From Collimonas sp. OK607 (GTDB lineage Bacteria > Pseudomonadota > Gammaproteobacteria > Burkholderiales > Burkholderiaceae_D): DNA of 64,000 nucleotides. How positions within the stretch are numbered: the stretch's first letter is position 1; every line of letters starts with the position of its first letter. Position numbers and translations under genes: made by a program. This document shows, one piece after another, positions 10,987-20,030 of the stretch. Below the pieces are notes generated by a model, which saw only the letters and a program-made list of their open reading frames with translations, was not told where the DNA came from and did not search any database. The stretch covers positions 1-64,000 of the forward strand of contig NZ_FOKF01000020.1 in assembly GCF_900111995.1 (NCBI RefSeq), in the 5' to 3' direction.

Positions 10987-12332
10987 TGCGAGTCCTTGTT
11001 CATCCCCGAACGCATTGCTACATCGTCGGCGGGAAAGAGAAAATTGAGTTGCGCCCACAGACGGTCGGTTTCGGTCGCCAGTTGCAATGCCTGGATGCGG
11101 ACGTCAATCACATTGCGACGCGCCGTAAGCACCTCGGCCAGACTGGCTTTGCCGCCGCGGTAAGCTGTGATCGCGGCCAGCGTGCGTTGATTGGCCAGCG
11201 GGATCAGTTCACGTTCATAACGGGCATACCGCTCGCGGTCGTTTTGCCATTCATCGATCATGGTGCGTGTTTCGGCTACATGCGCGCGCAGCATGTCTTC
11301 GCGCTCGGCCTTGGCCTGTTCCACCAGCGCCAGCCTGGAAGTGAGTTCACGGTCCTGGCGGTTCTTGCGATCCCACTGAAGCGGGATCGACAGGCCGACG
11401 GACACCATGTTGGAATAAGTTGCACCACGTTGCTGGAACGCCATTTCCACGGTCCAGTCGGCTTTTTCGTTGGCTTTCGCCAGTTTTGCTTCGGTCTCGG
11501 CCGCATCGACCTTTTTGGTCAGGACGGCAATTTCCGGATGATGGGCAAGATCGCTGTCGAGTGTTGCGGGATCAAGCCGGATGGTGTCGGTAGCGGGTTT
11601 GTCGGCCAAGGAAAGATCAGAGACGTTGCCGATCCAGCGGGCCAGCATGGTATTGGCACTGCGCACACGACGCCGGATTTCGCTGGCGCGATCGTCAAAC
11701 GCCGCCTGTGCGGTCTGTGCCGCGAAAACGTCAGCCTGATTGCCACGGCCGGCTCGGTATGCACCTTCGGCCGATTGCATTTCGAGTTTGGCCTGGTCGC
11801 CTTGTTCCGCGATGACTGCCGCCATCGCATCCGCGTAATAGCGGTCGAGCCAGGCCAAGGCAGTATCGCGCTCGATGGCGGCGGTTGCCACGGCCTTCTC
11901 GGCCAGGGTCTTTTGCGCTTCAAGCTCGAAGCGGCTGGAACGCAGCCGGCGTTTGTCAGAGCGCGTGATTTCCTGCATCACGCCCACCCGGCGCATGGTC
12001 ATGAAATCGTCGTTGAGATTGCCACGGTCACGGCCTGTGACCGGCAAGTTGTCGATGCCGACCTTCAATACCGGATCAGGCAACTGGCCTGCGGCGACCG
12101 CCATATCGCGTGAAGCAGCGACAGAAAAATCTTGTGCTGTAAGTTGACGCGAACGCTCTACGGCGCGACGCTGAGCCTCGGCTAGGGTCAATGGTGCTTC
12201 AACCGCGTAGGTATTGGCCACCAGCATCAGCGACCCGGTTAGCGCAACGAGGCTGGATTTCAGGAAAAAACGAAGAACCGCATTGCGCACCGGATAGTGC
12301 GCAACATGCGGAAATGACAGCAGGGATGACAT
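10983..12332 (-). CDS. cusC: CusC-type outer-membrane efflux channel (TolC family)
   Basis: 449 residues from the ATG at 12332, chosen because GGAGG lies just upstream. A signal peptide ends near VANTYAVEAP; no lipobox cysteine is seen, unlike E. coli CusC. Two outer-membrane-efflux repeats form the long alpha-helical barrel (LTLAEAQRRAVERS near the start, LAEVLTARRNVIDVRIQAL near the end). It is the exit duct for the Cus pump and the first pump gene of the operon, followed by cusB with a 4-bp overlap. Confidence 0.9.
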   Translation of the reverse strand: MSSLLSFPHVAHYPVRNAVLRFFLKSSLVALTGSLMLVANTYAVEAPLTLAEAQRRAVERSRQLTAQDFSVAASRDMAVAAGQLPDPVLKVGIDNLPVTGRDRGNLNDDFMTMRRVGVMQEITRSDKRRLRSSRFELEAQKTLAEKAVATAAIERDTALAWLDRYYADAMAAVIAEQGDQAKLEMQSAEGAYRAGRGNQADVFAAQTAQAAFDDRASEIRRRVRSANTMLARWIGNVSDLSLADKPATDTIRLDPATLDSDLAHHPEIAVLTKKVDAAETEAKLAKANEKADWTVEMAFQQRGATYSNMVSVGLSIPLQWDRKNRQDRELTSRLALVEQAKAEREDMLRAHVAETRTMIDEWQNDRERYARYERELIPLANQRTLAAITAYRGGKASLAEVLTARRNVIDVRIQALQLATETDRLWAQLNFLFPADDVAMRSGMNKDSQ

Positions 12333-12407
12333 GAAACCTCCAGATAGCAATAGACAACATCGGACGTGCACATGGCGCGACGATGGCGGACTAGGCGATC
12401 TGGGGAG

Positions 12408-12812
12408 TTAAATGCGGAAACAGCAGTTGCGTATGGATAGCGGCGGCGCGGTGGAGCGCGCCAGAAGAACGTGGTTGGGCTGGACGTCGCTGGAATGGTC
12501 GACGATCTCGATATTCTGGAATACCAGTGTTAATGCTGCAGCCATAAAGGGCTGCACATGTGGCGCAGATGGCCTGTCCAGAGATTGATTACCCGCCTGG
12601 TCATTGGCGTGGCAGAGACTGGGTTGCTCCTTGTCCACACCCGCGCAATCGCTCATCGCCTGGTCACTATCCACGTACATCGACACCGATTCGTCGATTT
12701 GCCCTATGTTGAAACTCGGGCAGGCGTAACCCGCCACAGCAAGCTGCATGAACAGCATGCTGACCAGCACGATAAGTGCGGCGATCAGGCGGGACGGGCG
12801 GGAAAGTTTCAT
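12408..12812 (-). CDS. secreted Cys-containing protein heading the cus operon
   Basis: 134 residues. A signal peptide (about 1-28, ending MLFMQLAVAG) is followed by YACPSF, SDCAGVD, SLCHAND and a C-terminal NCC. No known domain is recognised. Its position 75 bp upstream of cusC on the same strand, together with its cysteines and histidines, suggests a periplasmic metal-stress accessory protein. That role is inferred only from context. Confidence 0.7.
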   Translation of the reverse strand: MKLSRPSRLIAALIVLVSMLFMQLAVAGYACPSFNIGQIDESVSMYVDSDQAMSDCAGVDKEQPSLCHANDQAGNQSLDRPSAPHVQPFMAAALTLVFQNIEIVDHSSDVQPNHVLLARSTAPPLSIRNCCFRI

Positions 12813-13046
12813 TGTTTGTAATTTTTGCTTTATTTATAGTACGTAGCAACGACATTTGTTGTCAAGCGAGCGCATTGTCAGGGTTGCCCCTGTAGGAAGG
12901 TCAAGAACTATTTGGTTTCCACTAGCAACTATTTAGAGAAGTCTGTAAAAACCAGGCCGATTGACTAGAATGGTTGTTCCAGGCTGCTCAGTTGAGGCTC
13001 TGCACACAGAGTTTGGCAAGCCCATCACACATAACGGAGGCTGAAA

Positions 13047-13700
13047 ATGACAATTCGCATAGGTGACGTAGCGCCCGATTTTACTGCCGAAACCACTGAA
13101 GGGAAGATCAACTTTCATGAGTGGATCGGGGATCAGTGGGCTATCCTGTTTTCCCACCCGAAAGATTTCACCCCTGTTTGTACTACCGAGCTAGGTTACA
13201 TGGCTCGCCTGAAACCTGAGTTCGACAAACGCAACACCAAGATCATGGGGCTGAGTGTGGATCCAGTCAGCGACCACAATGCCTGGGCCAAGGATATCGA
13301 GGAGACGCAAGGCAGCGCGGTCAACTATCCGATGATCGGCGATGCCGATCTGACGGTGGCGAAACTCTACGACATGATTCATCCCAACGCCAGCGGCGGG
13401 CAGCGCAGCGCGGCTGACAACGCTACCGTGCGCTCGGTATTCATCGTCGGACCGGACAAGAAGGTCAAGGCGATGCTGGTCTATCCGATGAGTTCGGGCC
13501 GCAATTTCGATGAGGTGCTGCGTTTGCTGGATTCGATTCAGCTGAACGCAAAGCACACCGTGGCGACGCCGGTCAATTGGAAGCCCGGTGAGGACGTCAT
13601 CATTCCCACCTCGGTTTCCGATGAGGACGCTAAAAAGAAATACCCGCAGGGATTCAAGACATTGAAACCGTATTTACGGGTCGTGTCGCAACCCAAGTAA
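13047..13700 (+). CDS. 1-Cys peroxiredoxin (Prx6 type)
   Basis: 217 residues with the AhpC/TSA fold. The peroxidatic cysteine is C45 in DFTPVCTTELG, and the long C-terminal dimerisation domain typical of Prx6-type enzymes (VATPVNWKPGEDVIIP) is present. No resolving cysteine is visible, hence 1-Cys. It reduces hydrogen peroxide and organic hydroperoxides in the cytoplasm. GGAGG precedes the ATG. It is transcribed divergently from the cus operon, across about 230 bp that should hold both promoters. Confidence 0.94.
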   Translation: MTIRIGDVAPDFTAETTEGKINFHEWIGDQWAILFSHPKDFTPVCTTELGYMARLKPEFDKRNTKIMGLSVDPVSDHNAWAKDIEETQGSAVNYPMIGDADLTVAKLYDMIHPNASGGQRSAADNATVRSVFIVGPDKKVKAMLVYPMSSGRNFDEVLRLLDSIQLNAKHTVATPVNWKPGEDVIIPTSVSDEDAKKKYPQGFKTLKPYLRVVSQPK

Positions 13701-13749
13701 GGGATCTGGCGAATTGGCGAGCCGTAGCGCATAAGCGCGGCACATAAGC

Positions 13750-14808
13750 TCAATGGCTATGCCGGTGATGTATGTCCGGGTAATGCGCGTGGCTATGGCT
13801 GATGGGCAGGTGGCGGTGAGGGTGGCTGTGCGGTTCGCTGCCGTCCCAGTCGAAGTCGTGCTGGTGCTGGTGGTGGGGGTCATGCGGTGCGTGCCGGTGG
13901 CTGTGCGCATGCTCGGTTTCTTCATGCGTGTGCGGATGCTGGTGGCGTTCAGTCAGGTGCAGCCAGATGCCGACTCCCATCAGTCCTGCGGCCAGCCAGA
14001 ACAAGCCGTCCACCGTGTCTTGCAACACCAGCAGGGAAATTGCGGCGCCGATGAATGGGGCTGCCGAAAAATAGGCGCCGGTCCTGGCGCTGCCCAAGTG
14101 GCGCAACGCCAAAACGAATAGCACCAGGCTGACGCCGTACCCGCAAAAACCGATGAGCGCTGCGGCGCCGATACTGGTGATCGCAGGCAATTGCGCACCC
14201 AGCAGCAAGGCCAGGCTCAGGTTGACGACACCCGCGACCAAGCCTTTGAGCGCGGCGATCTGGACCGCATCGCTGGCGGAGATTCTGCGCGTCAGATTAT
14301 TGTCGATTGCCCAGCACAGGCAGGCCGCAAGAATCGCCAAAGGCCCCCATGGAACGCCAAACTCCGGTACTTGCTGCCATGACAGCAGAACCCCGGCCAG
14401 TACGATGACGAACATGCCCAGTACAATCCGGCGATCGAAATTTTCCTTGAAAACAAACCATGCAAGGGCCGCCGTCAGGACGCCTTCCATATTCAACAGT
14501 AAGGAAGCACTGGAGGCCGGAGTGACCGAGAGGCCTAGCATCAGAAGTATCGGTCCGCAGATCCCGCCGCTTAAAATCGCTGCGCCGAGCCAGGGCAAGT
14601 CAGCTTTGGACAATCCGCCAACGCCAGCTTGATTACCTGCAAGCGCACGTCGTAACCCGTACCAGAGCGACAAGCCAAGGCCGCTGCCGAGATACAGCAG
14701 GCCGGCTAGCATGACCGGTGAGACTTGCCCCACCAGCAGCTTGGAAAAAGGTGTGCTGGCGCCAAACAACGCCGCCGCCAGCAATGCGAAGAACACACCT
14801 TGATGCAT
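13750..14808 (-). CDS. EamA/DMT-family exporter with long His-rich tail
   Basis: 352 residues. Residues about 1-285 form the ten helices of a drug/metabolite transporter built from two EamA repeats (FGASTPFSKLLVG; then a second repeat from about 155). The last 64 residues are hydrophilic and contain 24 histidines in HxH and HHxH runs. This tail is not part of EamA and looks like a cytoplasmic metal-binding extension. Substrate unknown; divalent-metal involvement is inferred from the tail only. The gene is 39 bp upstream of, and co-directional with, the ArsR regulator gene. Confidence 0.85.
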   Translation of the reverse strand: MHQGVFFALLAAALFGASTPFSKLLVGQVSPVMLAGLLYLGSGLGLSLWYGLRRALAGNQAGVGGLSKADLPWLGAAILSGGICGPILLMLGLSVTPASSASLLLNMEGVLTAALAWFVFKENFDRRIVLGMFVIVLAGVLLSWQQVPEFGVPWGPLAILAACLCWAIDNNLTRRISASDAVQIAALKGLVAGVVNLSLALLLGAQLPAITSIGAAALIGFCGYGVSLVLFVLALRHLGSARTGAYFSAAPFIGAAISLLVLQDTVDGLFWLAAGLMGVGIWLHLTERHQHPHTHEETEHAHSHRHAPHDPHHQHQHDFDWDGSEPHSHPHRHLPISHSHAHYPDIHHRHSH

Positions 14809-14847
14809 GGATTTTTCCTTAAGTTTTACATTGGTTTGCCGCGCTGC

Positions 14848-15537
14848 TTACTCTTGGTGCAGCGCGATTCCGAACTGTTCCGCCAAGGCCGTGCGGCCTT
14901 CAGGCGTGATGCCAACTACGCGTGAATTCTTGGTCCTGGTCAGCCAGCCGAGCTCGATCATGCGCTTCGCCAGCGTTGCTCCCAGGGCGCCGGCCAGATG
15001 ATCCCTGCGTTCGCTCCAATCGAGGCAAGGATAAGCGAACTGGCGGCGGCTCTTCTGCAATTCCGCAGTATTGATACCAAGGCCGTTGAACCAGGTTTCG
15101 CCCTGCGCCGACAATGAAAACACCCCGTCGTCGGCATTCAGCAATCCGCGTTCAATCAGCACCTCGGTCAACCGGGTGCCGAGTTTCCCTGCCAGGTGAT
15201 CGTAGCAAAAGCGTGCGGTGCAGATGGCGTCGTTGCCGGTAGCCGGGCCGATACGCTTGCGTTTCGGCGCGAACACCATCAACGATTCGATCAGGCGCGC
15301 CACCTCCGGCGAAGCCAGGCGAAAATACTTGTGCCGGCCTTGGGTGGTCATGTCGAGCAGCTTGTCGTCCAGCAGCTGGCGCAAATGCGCGGTCGCGGTT
15401 GCGGGCTTGATTTCGGTGCCGTATGCCAGCTCTTTGGCGGTCAGGGCGCGGCCTTCCATCAGCAGCGACAGCATGCGGATACGCGTCGGATCGCCGATGG
15501 TGCGGGCGAGTCGGCTGAGATCGGGTTCGTCGTTCAT
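14848..15537 (-). CDS. ArsR-family transcriptional regulator
   Basis: 229 residues from MNDEPDLSRL. An ArsR winged helix occupies about residues 5-80 (ARTIGDPTRIRMLSLLMEGRALTAKEL, then TATAHLRQLLDDKLL). The rest is a longer effector domain with CTARFCYDHLAGKLG and an HTH-like C-terminal part. Position and orientation, divergent from a DHA2 efflux pump 92 bp away and upstream of an EamA exporter, suggest it represses one or both. The signal is unknown. Confidence 0.88.
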   Translation of the reverse strand: MNDEPDLSRLARTIGDPTRIRMLSLLMEGRALTAKELAYGTEIKPATATAHLRQLLDDKLLDMTTQGRHKYFRLASPEVARLIESLMVFAPKRKRIGPATGNDAICTARFCYDHLAGKLGTRLTEVLIERGLLNADDGVFSLSAQGETWFNGLGINTAELQKSRRQFAYPCLDWSERRDHLAGALGATLAKRMIELGWLTRTKNSRVVGITPEGRTALAEQFGIALHQE

Positions 15538-15629
15538 AGTTTGATGGTAACCGTACTGTTGTAGTGTGACAAGCGGCCGCAACTGGCTCAGAATCGGAAC
15601 TTGCTCACTTATGCAATGGAGTCGCTGCA

Positions 15630-17054
15630 ATGACATCTCCCCAACCGGTACAAGTATTGGACAACGCCGCCGCCGTTGCGGAAGTGCCAACGCCGGCAGT
15701 CGGCTGGACCATCGCGGCCAGCAGTTTCGCTTTTATCATCGTGCAGCTGGATATCACCATCGTCAACGTTGCATTGCCACAGATCGGCGCCGATTTGAAC
15801 GCGCGCGTCTCGGCCTTGCAGTGGGTGGTGGATGCCTACACTCTCGGTTTTGCCGTGTTTCTATTATCGGCCGGTGCCTTGAGCGACAAATTCGGTTCCA
15901 AGCGGTTGTTCCTGGCAGGTTTTCTGTTGTTTGCCCTGGCTTCGGCCGCCTGCGGGTTGTCACCCAATGCCACCTTTCTGAATATCGCCCGGGCAATCCA
16001 GGGAATCGGCGCGGCGTTGCTGGTGCCCAGTTCTTTGGCGATCCTGAACGGTGCCTGTGCTCACGACAAGAAATTACTGGCCAAAGCGATCGGACTGTGG
16101 ACCGCGGCCGGCGGAGTCTCGATTGCCGCCGGCCCGGTGCTAGGCGGTTTATTGTTAGCCGTCGCCGGATGGCGCAGTATTTTTTGGGTGAATATTCCGA
16201 TTTGCATTCTGGGTTTCATACTGACCATGCGTGTGGTGCCAGCCATGGCAGCCAAACAACACACACATTCCTTCGATTTCCTGGGGCAGATACTGGCTAT
16301 TTTTGCGCTGACCGGACTGGTTGGCGCGGTGATCGAGCTTCACCCCTCAGGCTTTGGGCACCCGCTGGTATTGTCCGGATTCTGCCTGGCGCTGGTCGCC
16401 GGTGTTGCATTCATCATGGTAGAAAAGAAGGTGGTGCATCCGATGCTGCCTTTGAATTTTTTTCACCAGACCAGTTTCACCGCAGCCGTCCTGTTTGGGG
16501 TGTTTGTGAATTTTTCCTACTACGGCGTGATTTTCGTGATCAGTTTTTATCTGCAAAAAGTGCAGGGCTACAATCCGATGCAAGCAGGACTGGCGTTTTT
16601 GCCGTTGACTGGCACGTTCATTCTTTCGAACCTGGTCAGCGGCTGGCTGATCGGGCGTGCCGGCATACGTTTGCCGATGGTGCTGGGCGGCTTCATCGGC
16701 GCCTTGGGGTACGGTTTACTCGGATCTGTCGGGATTGCGACAGATGCCAGCTTCTTGCAGATGCTGCCGGGTTTCGTGCTGATCCCGGCCGGCATGGGAC
16801 TAGCCGTACCGGCCATGACGACCTCGATATTATCCAGTGTCGAAAAGGCTCGGGCCGGGACCGCATCCGCAGTACTCAATACCGCCAGGCAGGTCGGCGG
16901 CGCGTTCGGGGTGGCTGTGTTTGGTGCGCTGGTCAGCGACAGTTTCGGCGGGGATGCGATTGTCGGCGTCAAAATTGCGATGTTGACGGCCACTATCCTG
17001 CTATTGATCGCGGCGGGGATGGGTTATCTGGTACGACCTGTAAGCGGAAAATAA
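15630..17054 (+). CDS. DHA2-family MFS drug efflux transporter
   Basis: 474 residues with 14 predicted helices, the EmrB/QacA layout. DHA motifs are visible: motif A-like GALSDKFGSKRLF in loop 2-3, LDITIVNVALPQI in helix 1 and GPVLGGLL (motif C) in helix 5. A proton-driven exporter of hydrophobic compounds is expected. The GGAG site at 15618 supports the start. It is divergent from the ArsR-type regulator, a common regulator-pump pair. Confidence 0.9.
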   Translation: MTSPQPVQVLDNAAAVAEVPTPAVGWTIAASSFAFIIVQLDITIVNVALPQIGADLNARVSALQWVVDAYTLGFAVFLLSAGALSDKFGSKRLFLAGFLLFALASAACGLSPNATFLNIARAIQGIGAALLVPSSLAILNGACAHDKKLLAKAIGLWTAAGGVSIAAGPVLGGLLLAVAGWRSIFWVNIPICILGFILTMRVVPAMAAKQHTHSFDFLGQILAIFALTGLVGAVIELHPSGFGHPLVLSGFCLALVAGVAFIMVEKKVVHPMLPLNFFHQTSFTAAVLFGVFVNFSYYGVIFVISFYLQKVQGYNPMQAGLAFLPLTGTFILSNLVSGWLIGRAGIRLPMVLGGFIGALGYGLLGSVGIATDASFLQMLPGFVLIPAGMGLAVPAMTTSILSSVEKARAGTASAVLNTARQVGGAFGVAVFGALVSDSFGGDAIVGVKIAMLTATILLLIAAGMGYLVRPVSGK

Positions 17055-17130
17055 GTGGCCCCGGGCGTTTTGGCGTACATTGTTCGTTAGTCAGCAGAGC
17101 GAGTATGTACAACCGTCCAGGAGCGTCGAC

Positions 17131-17937
17131 ATGATCAATCCATTCGATTTCAACGGCAAGACAGTGTTCGTTTTCGGCGGCACCAGTGGTATCAACCTGG
17201 GCATTGCTCACGCTTTCGCGGAACAGGGTGCGAGAGTGGCAGTCGCCAGCCGTTCGCAAGACAAGGTTGATGCAGCGGTATCCGCATTGTCGGCACACGG
17301 AGGCAAGGTTGCCGGTTTCTGTGCGGATGTGCGCAATTCCGATGCGGTTGCCGCGGCATTCTCCGGTGCGAGTCAGGCATTCGGCCAGATAGACGTGCTG
17401 GTGTCCGGTGCGGCTGGAAATTTTCCGGCAACGGCACTCGGCATGTCGCCAAATGGCTTCAAGTCGGTGGTCGACATCGACCTGCTAGGTTCATTCCACG
17501 TGCTGCGTGCGTCCTATCCCTACCTTACCAAACCAGGTGCAACGATCATCAATATCTCGGCGCCCCAGGCATTCCTTCCGATGGAGTTGCAGGCGCATGT
17601 GTGTGCGGCAAAGGCTGGTGTCGATATGCTGACGCGAGTCCTGGCGATGGAGTGGGGCGAGCAGGGCGTGCGTGTCAATTCGATTGTGCCGGGGCCGATT
17701 GGCGGTACGGAAGGCATGGAACGGCTGGCGCCGACTCCTGCGCTGAAAGCGAGGATTGCTTCCACCGTGCCTTTGCGAAGGGAGGGAACGCCGCGCGACA
17801 TTGCCAATGCCGCCATATTCCTCGCTTCACCGCTGGCCAGTTATATTTCGGGCGTGGTGTTGCCGGTGGATGGCGGCTGGTCGCTGGGTGGCGCTACCGC
17901 GTTCATGATGGAGGTAACTGCAGCGATCAAGCACTGA
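17131..17937 (+). CDS. SDR oxidoreductase, 2,4-dienoyl-CoA reductase-like
   Basis: 268 residues with a Rossmann fold; the nucleotide motif is GGTSGINLG near residues 16-24. The usual SDR YxxxK is replaced by VCAAKAGVD: the lysine is present, but the tyrosine position is Val. This substitution, together with the later GPIGGTEGMERL, matches NADPH-dependent 2,4-dienoyl-CoA reductases of the SDR family (DECR type), where the active site differs from the classical one. It would act in beta-oxidation of unsaturated fatty acids. CAGGAG lies upstream of the start. Confidence 0.85.
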   Translation: MINPFDFNGKTVFVFGGTSGINLGIAHAFAEQGARVAVASRSQDKVDAAVSALSAHGGKVAGFCADVRNSDAVAAAFSGASQAFGQIDVLVSGAAGNFPATALGMSPNGFKSVVDIDLLGSFHVLRASYPYLTKPGATIINISAPQAFLPMELQAHVCAAKAGVDMLTRVLAMEWGEQGVRVNSIVPGPIGGTEGMERLAPTPALKARIASTVPLRREGTPRDIANAAIFLASPLASYISGVVLPVDGGWSLGGATAFMMEVTAAIKH

Positions 17938-17982
17938 CCCAGCTGCGCAGAACGCAGCGCGAGCCAGTGTTTCTGCCGCAAA

Positions 17983-18204
17983 TTATTTTTTCATTTCGTC
18001 TTTGTGTTCTTCTGCGTGATGGTGCTTCTTTGGAGCCTTGCGGTGATGCTTGGCAGGCCCGTGCTTATAGTCGCCCGGGTGGGTTTCCATCTGGCGGTCG
18101 TTGCGGGCGTCGGGATGTCCGGCCAAAGGGTCGCCCGAGTTCTGGGCTTGTGCGAATGGTGTCAATGCGAAGAGGAGAGCGGCGATACCAAATAGCTTTT
18201 TCAT
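17983..18204 (-). CDS. small secreted His/Lys-rich protein
   Basis: 73 residues. A signal peptide (MKKLFGIAALLFALTPFAQA) is followed by a short hydrophilic chain ending in a His/Lys cluster (KHHRKAPKKHHHAEEHKDEMKK). No fold is recognised. The mature part has about 50 residues and could bind metal or polyanions, judged from composition alone. The start at 18204 fits the signal peptide. Confidence 0.65.
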   Translation of the reverse strand: MKKLFGIAALLFALTPFAQAQNSGDPLAGHPDARNDRQMETHPGDYKHGPAKHHRKAPKKHHHAEEHKDEMKK

Positions 18205-18386
18205 ATTGATTCCTTCCGTTGATTGGGTTTCACAATCCCGGTTGACAGCGGGATTTCTTATAAACGCCGTGGGGGATATTCGGTTGACAACGATGGTGTT
18301 GTTCATTCGTAACTTGATGTAGCATTCACTCGTTCGGCATTCACCCGGTCTGCATTCGGCAGACCATCTTTGTTACGGAGCATTGA

Positions 18387-19001
18387 ATGAAAAAACGCCA
18401 GTTTCTGTCGACTGCCACCGCTTCGATTGCGGGTGCCATGGGAATGCTTGCGGTATCGCCTGATTTGAGAGCCGCTGCCAAAGGCACGTCCCAAACCGCA
18501 GCACCGACAGTATTAACAATTACCGGTGCAATTGAGCGCAGCAATCGCGGTCCGACAGATCCGGTGATCGACCAGATGATGCATAAGCAGAACGTGAAGT
18601 TCAGCAGCGCGTTTGCCTTCGACCTTGCCGCACTAGCCAAGCTGCCAGCGGTAACCATCAATCCGACCATGGAGTACGACAGCAAGCAGCATCAGCTGCG
18701 CGGCCCACGCCTGGCAGATGTGCTGGACATGCTGGGCGCCAGCAAAGCGCCGGAGACGCAGATTGTGTTTCATTCGGTCGACGGCTATATGCCGCAGTTG
18801 AGTTTTTCGCAACTGCGGAAGTACGGCTATATCCTGGCAACCCATATCGATGGCAAGCCGATGGCGATCGGCGGGTTCGGTCCCATCTTCGCGATCTATG
18901 ACGCCGATCGTATCGCCGAGCAGGCGCAAAAACCGTTGGACCAACGCTTCACGCTTTGTCCCTGGGGTTTGTACTGCATAGAGGTAGTCGGCGGAAAGTG
19001 A
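18387..19001 (+). CDS. exported molybdopterin-binding-domain-like protein
   Basis: 204 residues. An N-terminal export signal (MKKRQFLSTATASIAGAMGMLAV) precedes a domain resembling the short oxidoreductase molybdopterin-binding family. Visible features are VLTITGAIERSN, LAALAKLPAVTINPTMEYD, LRGPRLADVLDMLGA and a C-terminal LCPWGLYCIEV. The cysteine that ligates Mo in sulfite oxidase is not apparent at its usual place, so a binding or degenerate role is possible. It is probably periplasmic. Confidence 0.75.
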   Translation: MKKRQFLSTATASIAGAMGMLAVSPDLRAAAKGTSQTAAPTVLTITGAIERSNRGPTDPVIDQMMHKQNVKFSSAFAFDLAALAKLPAVTINPTMEYDSKQHQLRGPRLADVLDMLGASKAPETQIVFHSVDGYMPQLSFSQLRKYGYILATHIDGKPMAIGGFGPIFAIYDADRIAEQAQKPLDQRFTLCPWGLYCIEVVGGK

Positions 19002-19114
19002 TTTGGCGCCGGTATCCAGTCAAACAATCTGCCAATCCCCGGTATTCTCATTTGCAGTTGTATTCCCGGCATGCGGCAAGAGTTCCCACTCAAACGCCAT
19101 GGAAAATATTTATT

Positions 19115-19143
19115 TTGCTAAGGCTTTAAAAACTTGTTACTAT
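19115..19143 (+). promoter_or_regulatory. possible sigma-70 promoter for the lipoprotein pair
   Basis: TTGCTA (19115-19120) and TACTAT (19138-19143) are separated by 17 bp; each matches four of six consensus bases. It lies upstream of a structured leader and two lipoprotein genes on the same strand. Based on pattern only. Confidence 0.3.
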
Positions 19144-19251
19144 TTTGCAATATGTTTCGCATGGCAACATCCTGTTCCTTCAGTCCGGGCATGGGCAATG
19201 TGAATCTGTAGGGAGCTGCAAAGTACATAAGAATAAGTTTTGCAAGGAATA

Positions 19252-19350
19252 CCGGTAAAAGGCCGCTCTTTTTAAGCATGGCCTCCCCGGTAAAAGATAC
19301 CCAGGTAACCGAGTAAGCGCAGCGGCCAGATTTTCTCTGGCCGTTTGTTT
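19252..19350 (+). promoter_or_regulatory. attenuator-like structured leader ending in a terminator hairpin
   Basis: GGCCGCT (19261-19267) can pair with AGCGGCC (19321-19327). The latter overlaps the left arm of a second hairpin, CGGCCAG (19323-19329) with CTGGCCG (19337-19343), which is followed by TTTGTTT. The two stems exclude each other, the design of a transcription attenuator or riboswitch. A 10-bp direct repeat CCGGTAAAAG occurs at 19252 and 19287. No known riboswitch class is recognised. A plain terminator is the simpler alternative. Confidence 0.4.
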
Positions 19351-19425
19351 GCGTAGTCATGCGCATCGTTGTCGGGGATAAAAATAACATGGCAGTTTTT
19401 TTTAACGCAAGGGGAGTGTTTCAAA

Positions 19426-19989
19426 ATGCATTGTTTTCGCGCCTTACTTCTATCTTTATCCGCAGCCGTTCTGACCACTGGCTGCTCGCTCATGGCGCCG
19501 CAGTATTCTGCATCGATTGATAACGTACAAAAACTAAAAGATGCAGGCAATTACACGGCGAAGGTCGGGGAATTCGCTTCCGGCCAGGGCCGGGGAAACG
19601 TCAATCCGATATCGCTGCGCGGGAGTTCGATGAGTTCTCCTTACCAGAGTTCCTACTCGAAATACGTGGCAGAAGCGATCAAGCAAGAATTGTCGCTGGC
19701 CGATAAATTTGCGCCGAACGCAGATGTAGAAGTGTCGGGCACGTTGCTGAAAAATGATCTGGACGCCTCTGGTTTCAATACCGGTACGGGAGAAATAGAA
19801 GCGCGTTTTATTGTAAAGAAAAGCGGGCAGATTCTATATGACCAGGTGAAATCGGCCCATCAGGAGTGGCCATCGTCGTTTGCCGGCGCTATCGCCATTC
19901 CACGCGCGGTTCAAGAGTATTCGAACCTTGTGCAGAAACTGTTGGCGTCGCTATATGCGGACAATGCTTTTCTTAACGCTCTGAAATAA
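19426..19989 (+). CDS. outer-membrane lipoprotein, first of a pair
   Basis: 187 residues from the ATG at 19426, supported by AAGGGGA at 19409. A type II signal peptide with lipobox LTTGC (cysteine near residue 19) is followed by a soluble domain of about 165 residues. No DUF is recognised with confidence; the pattern SPYQSSYSKYVAEAIKQELSLAD, followed by an antiparallel-strand region, resembles YajG/LptE-like envelope lipoproteins. It is followed 41 bp later by a second lipoprotein and preceded by a structured leader. Confidence 0.75.
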   Translation: MHCFRALLLSLSAAVLTTGCSLMAPQYSASIDNVQKLKDAGNYTAKVGEFASGQGRGNVNPISLRGSSMSSPYQSSYSKYVAEAIKQELSLADKFAPNADVEVSGTLLKNDLDASGFNTGTGEIEARFIVKKSGQILYDQVKSAHQEWPSSFAGAIAIPRAVQEYSNLVQKLLASLYADNAFLNALK

Positions 19990-20030
19990 TTTCAACCTGC
20001 CTGCGTGCAATTAAACGAACACAATAAAAA

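Noticed and set aside
10986-12113. 375-codon plus-strand ORF opposite cusC
   Set aside because: Antisense shadow of cusC; no independent support.
15566-17134. 522-codon ORF overlapping the DHA2 transporter in another frame
   Set aside because: The frame from 15630 shows a clean 14-helix MFS protein; this one is Arg/Cys-rich and patternless.
17131-17937. SDR as inactive enzyme because the YxxxK tyrosine is missing
   Set aside because: The same replacement is normal in dienoyl-CoA-reductase-type SDRs, which the later motif also supports.
19261-19350. c-di-GMP, SAH, Moco or guanidine riboswitch
   Set aside because: Compared with the cores I remember, none of the invariant bases fit; left as an unclassified leader.
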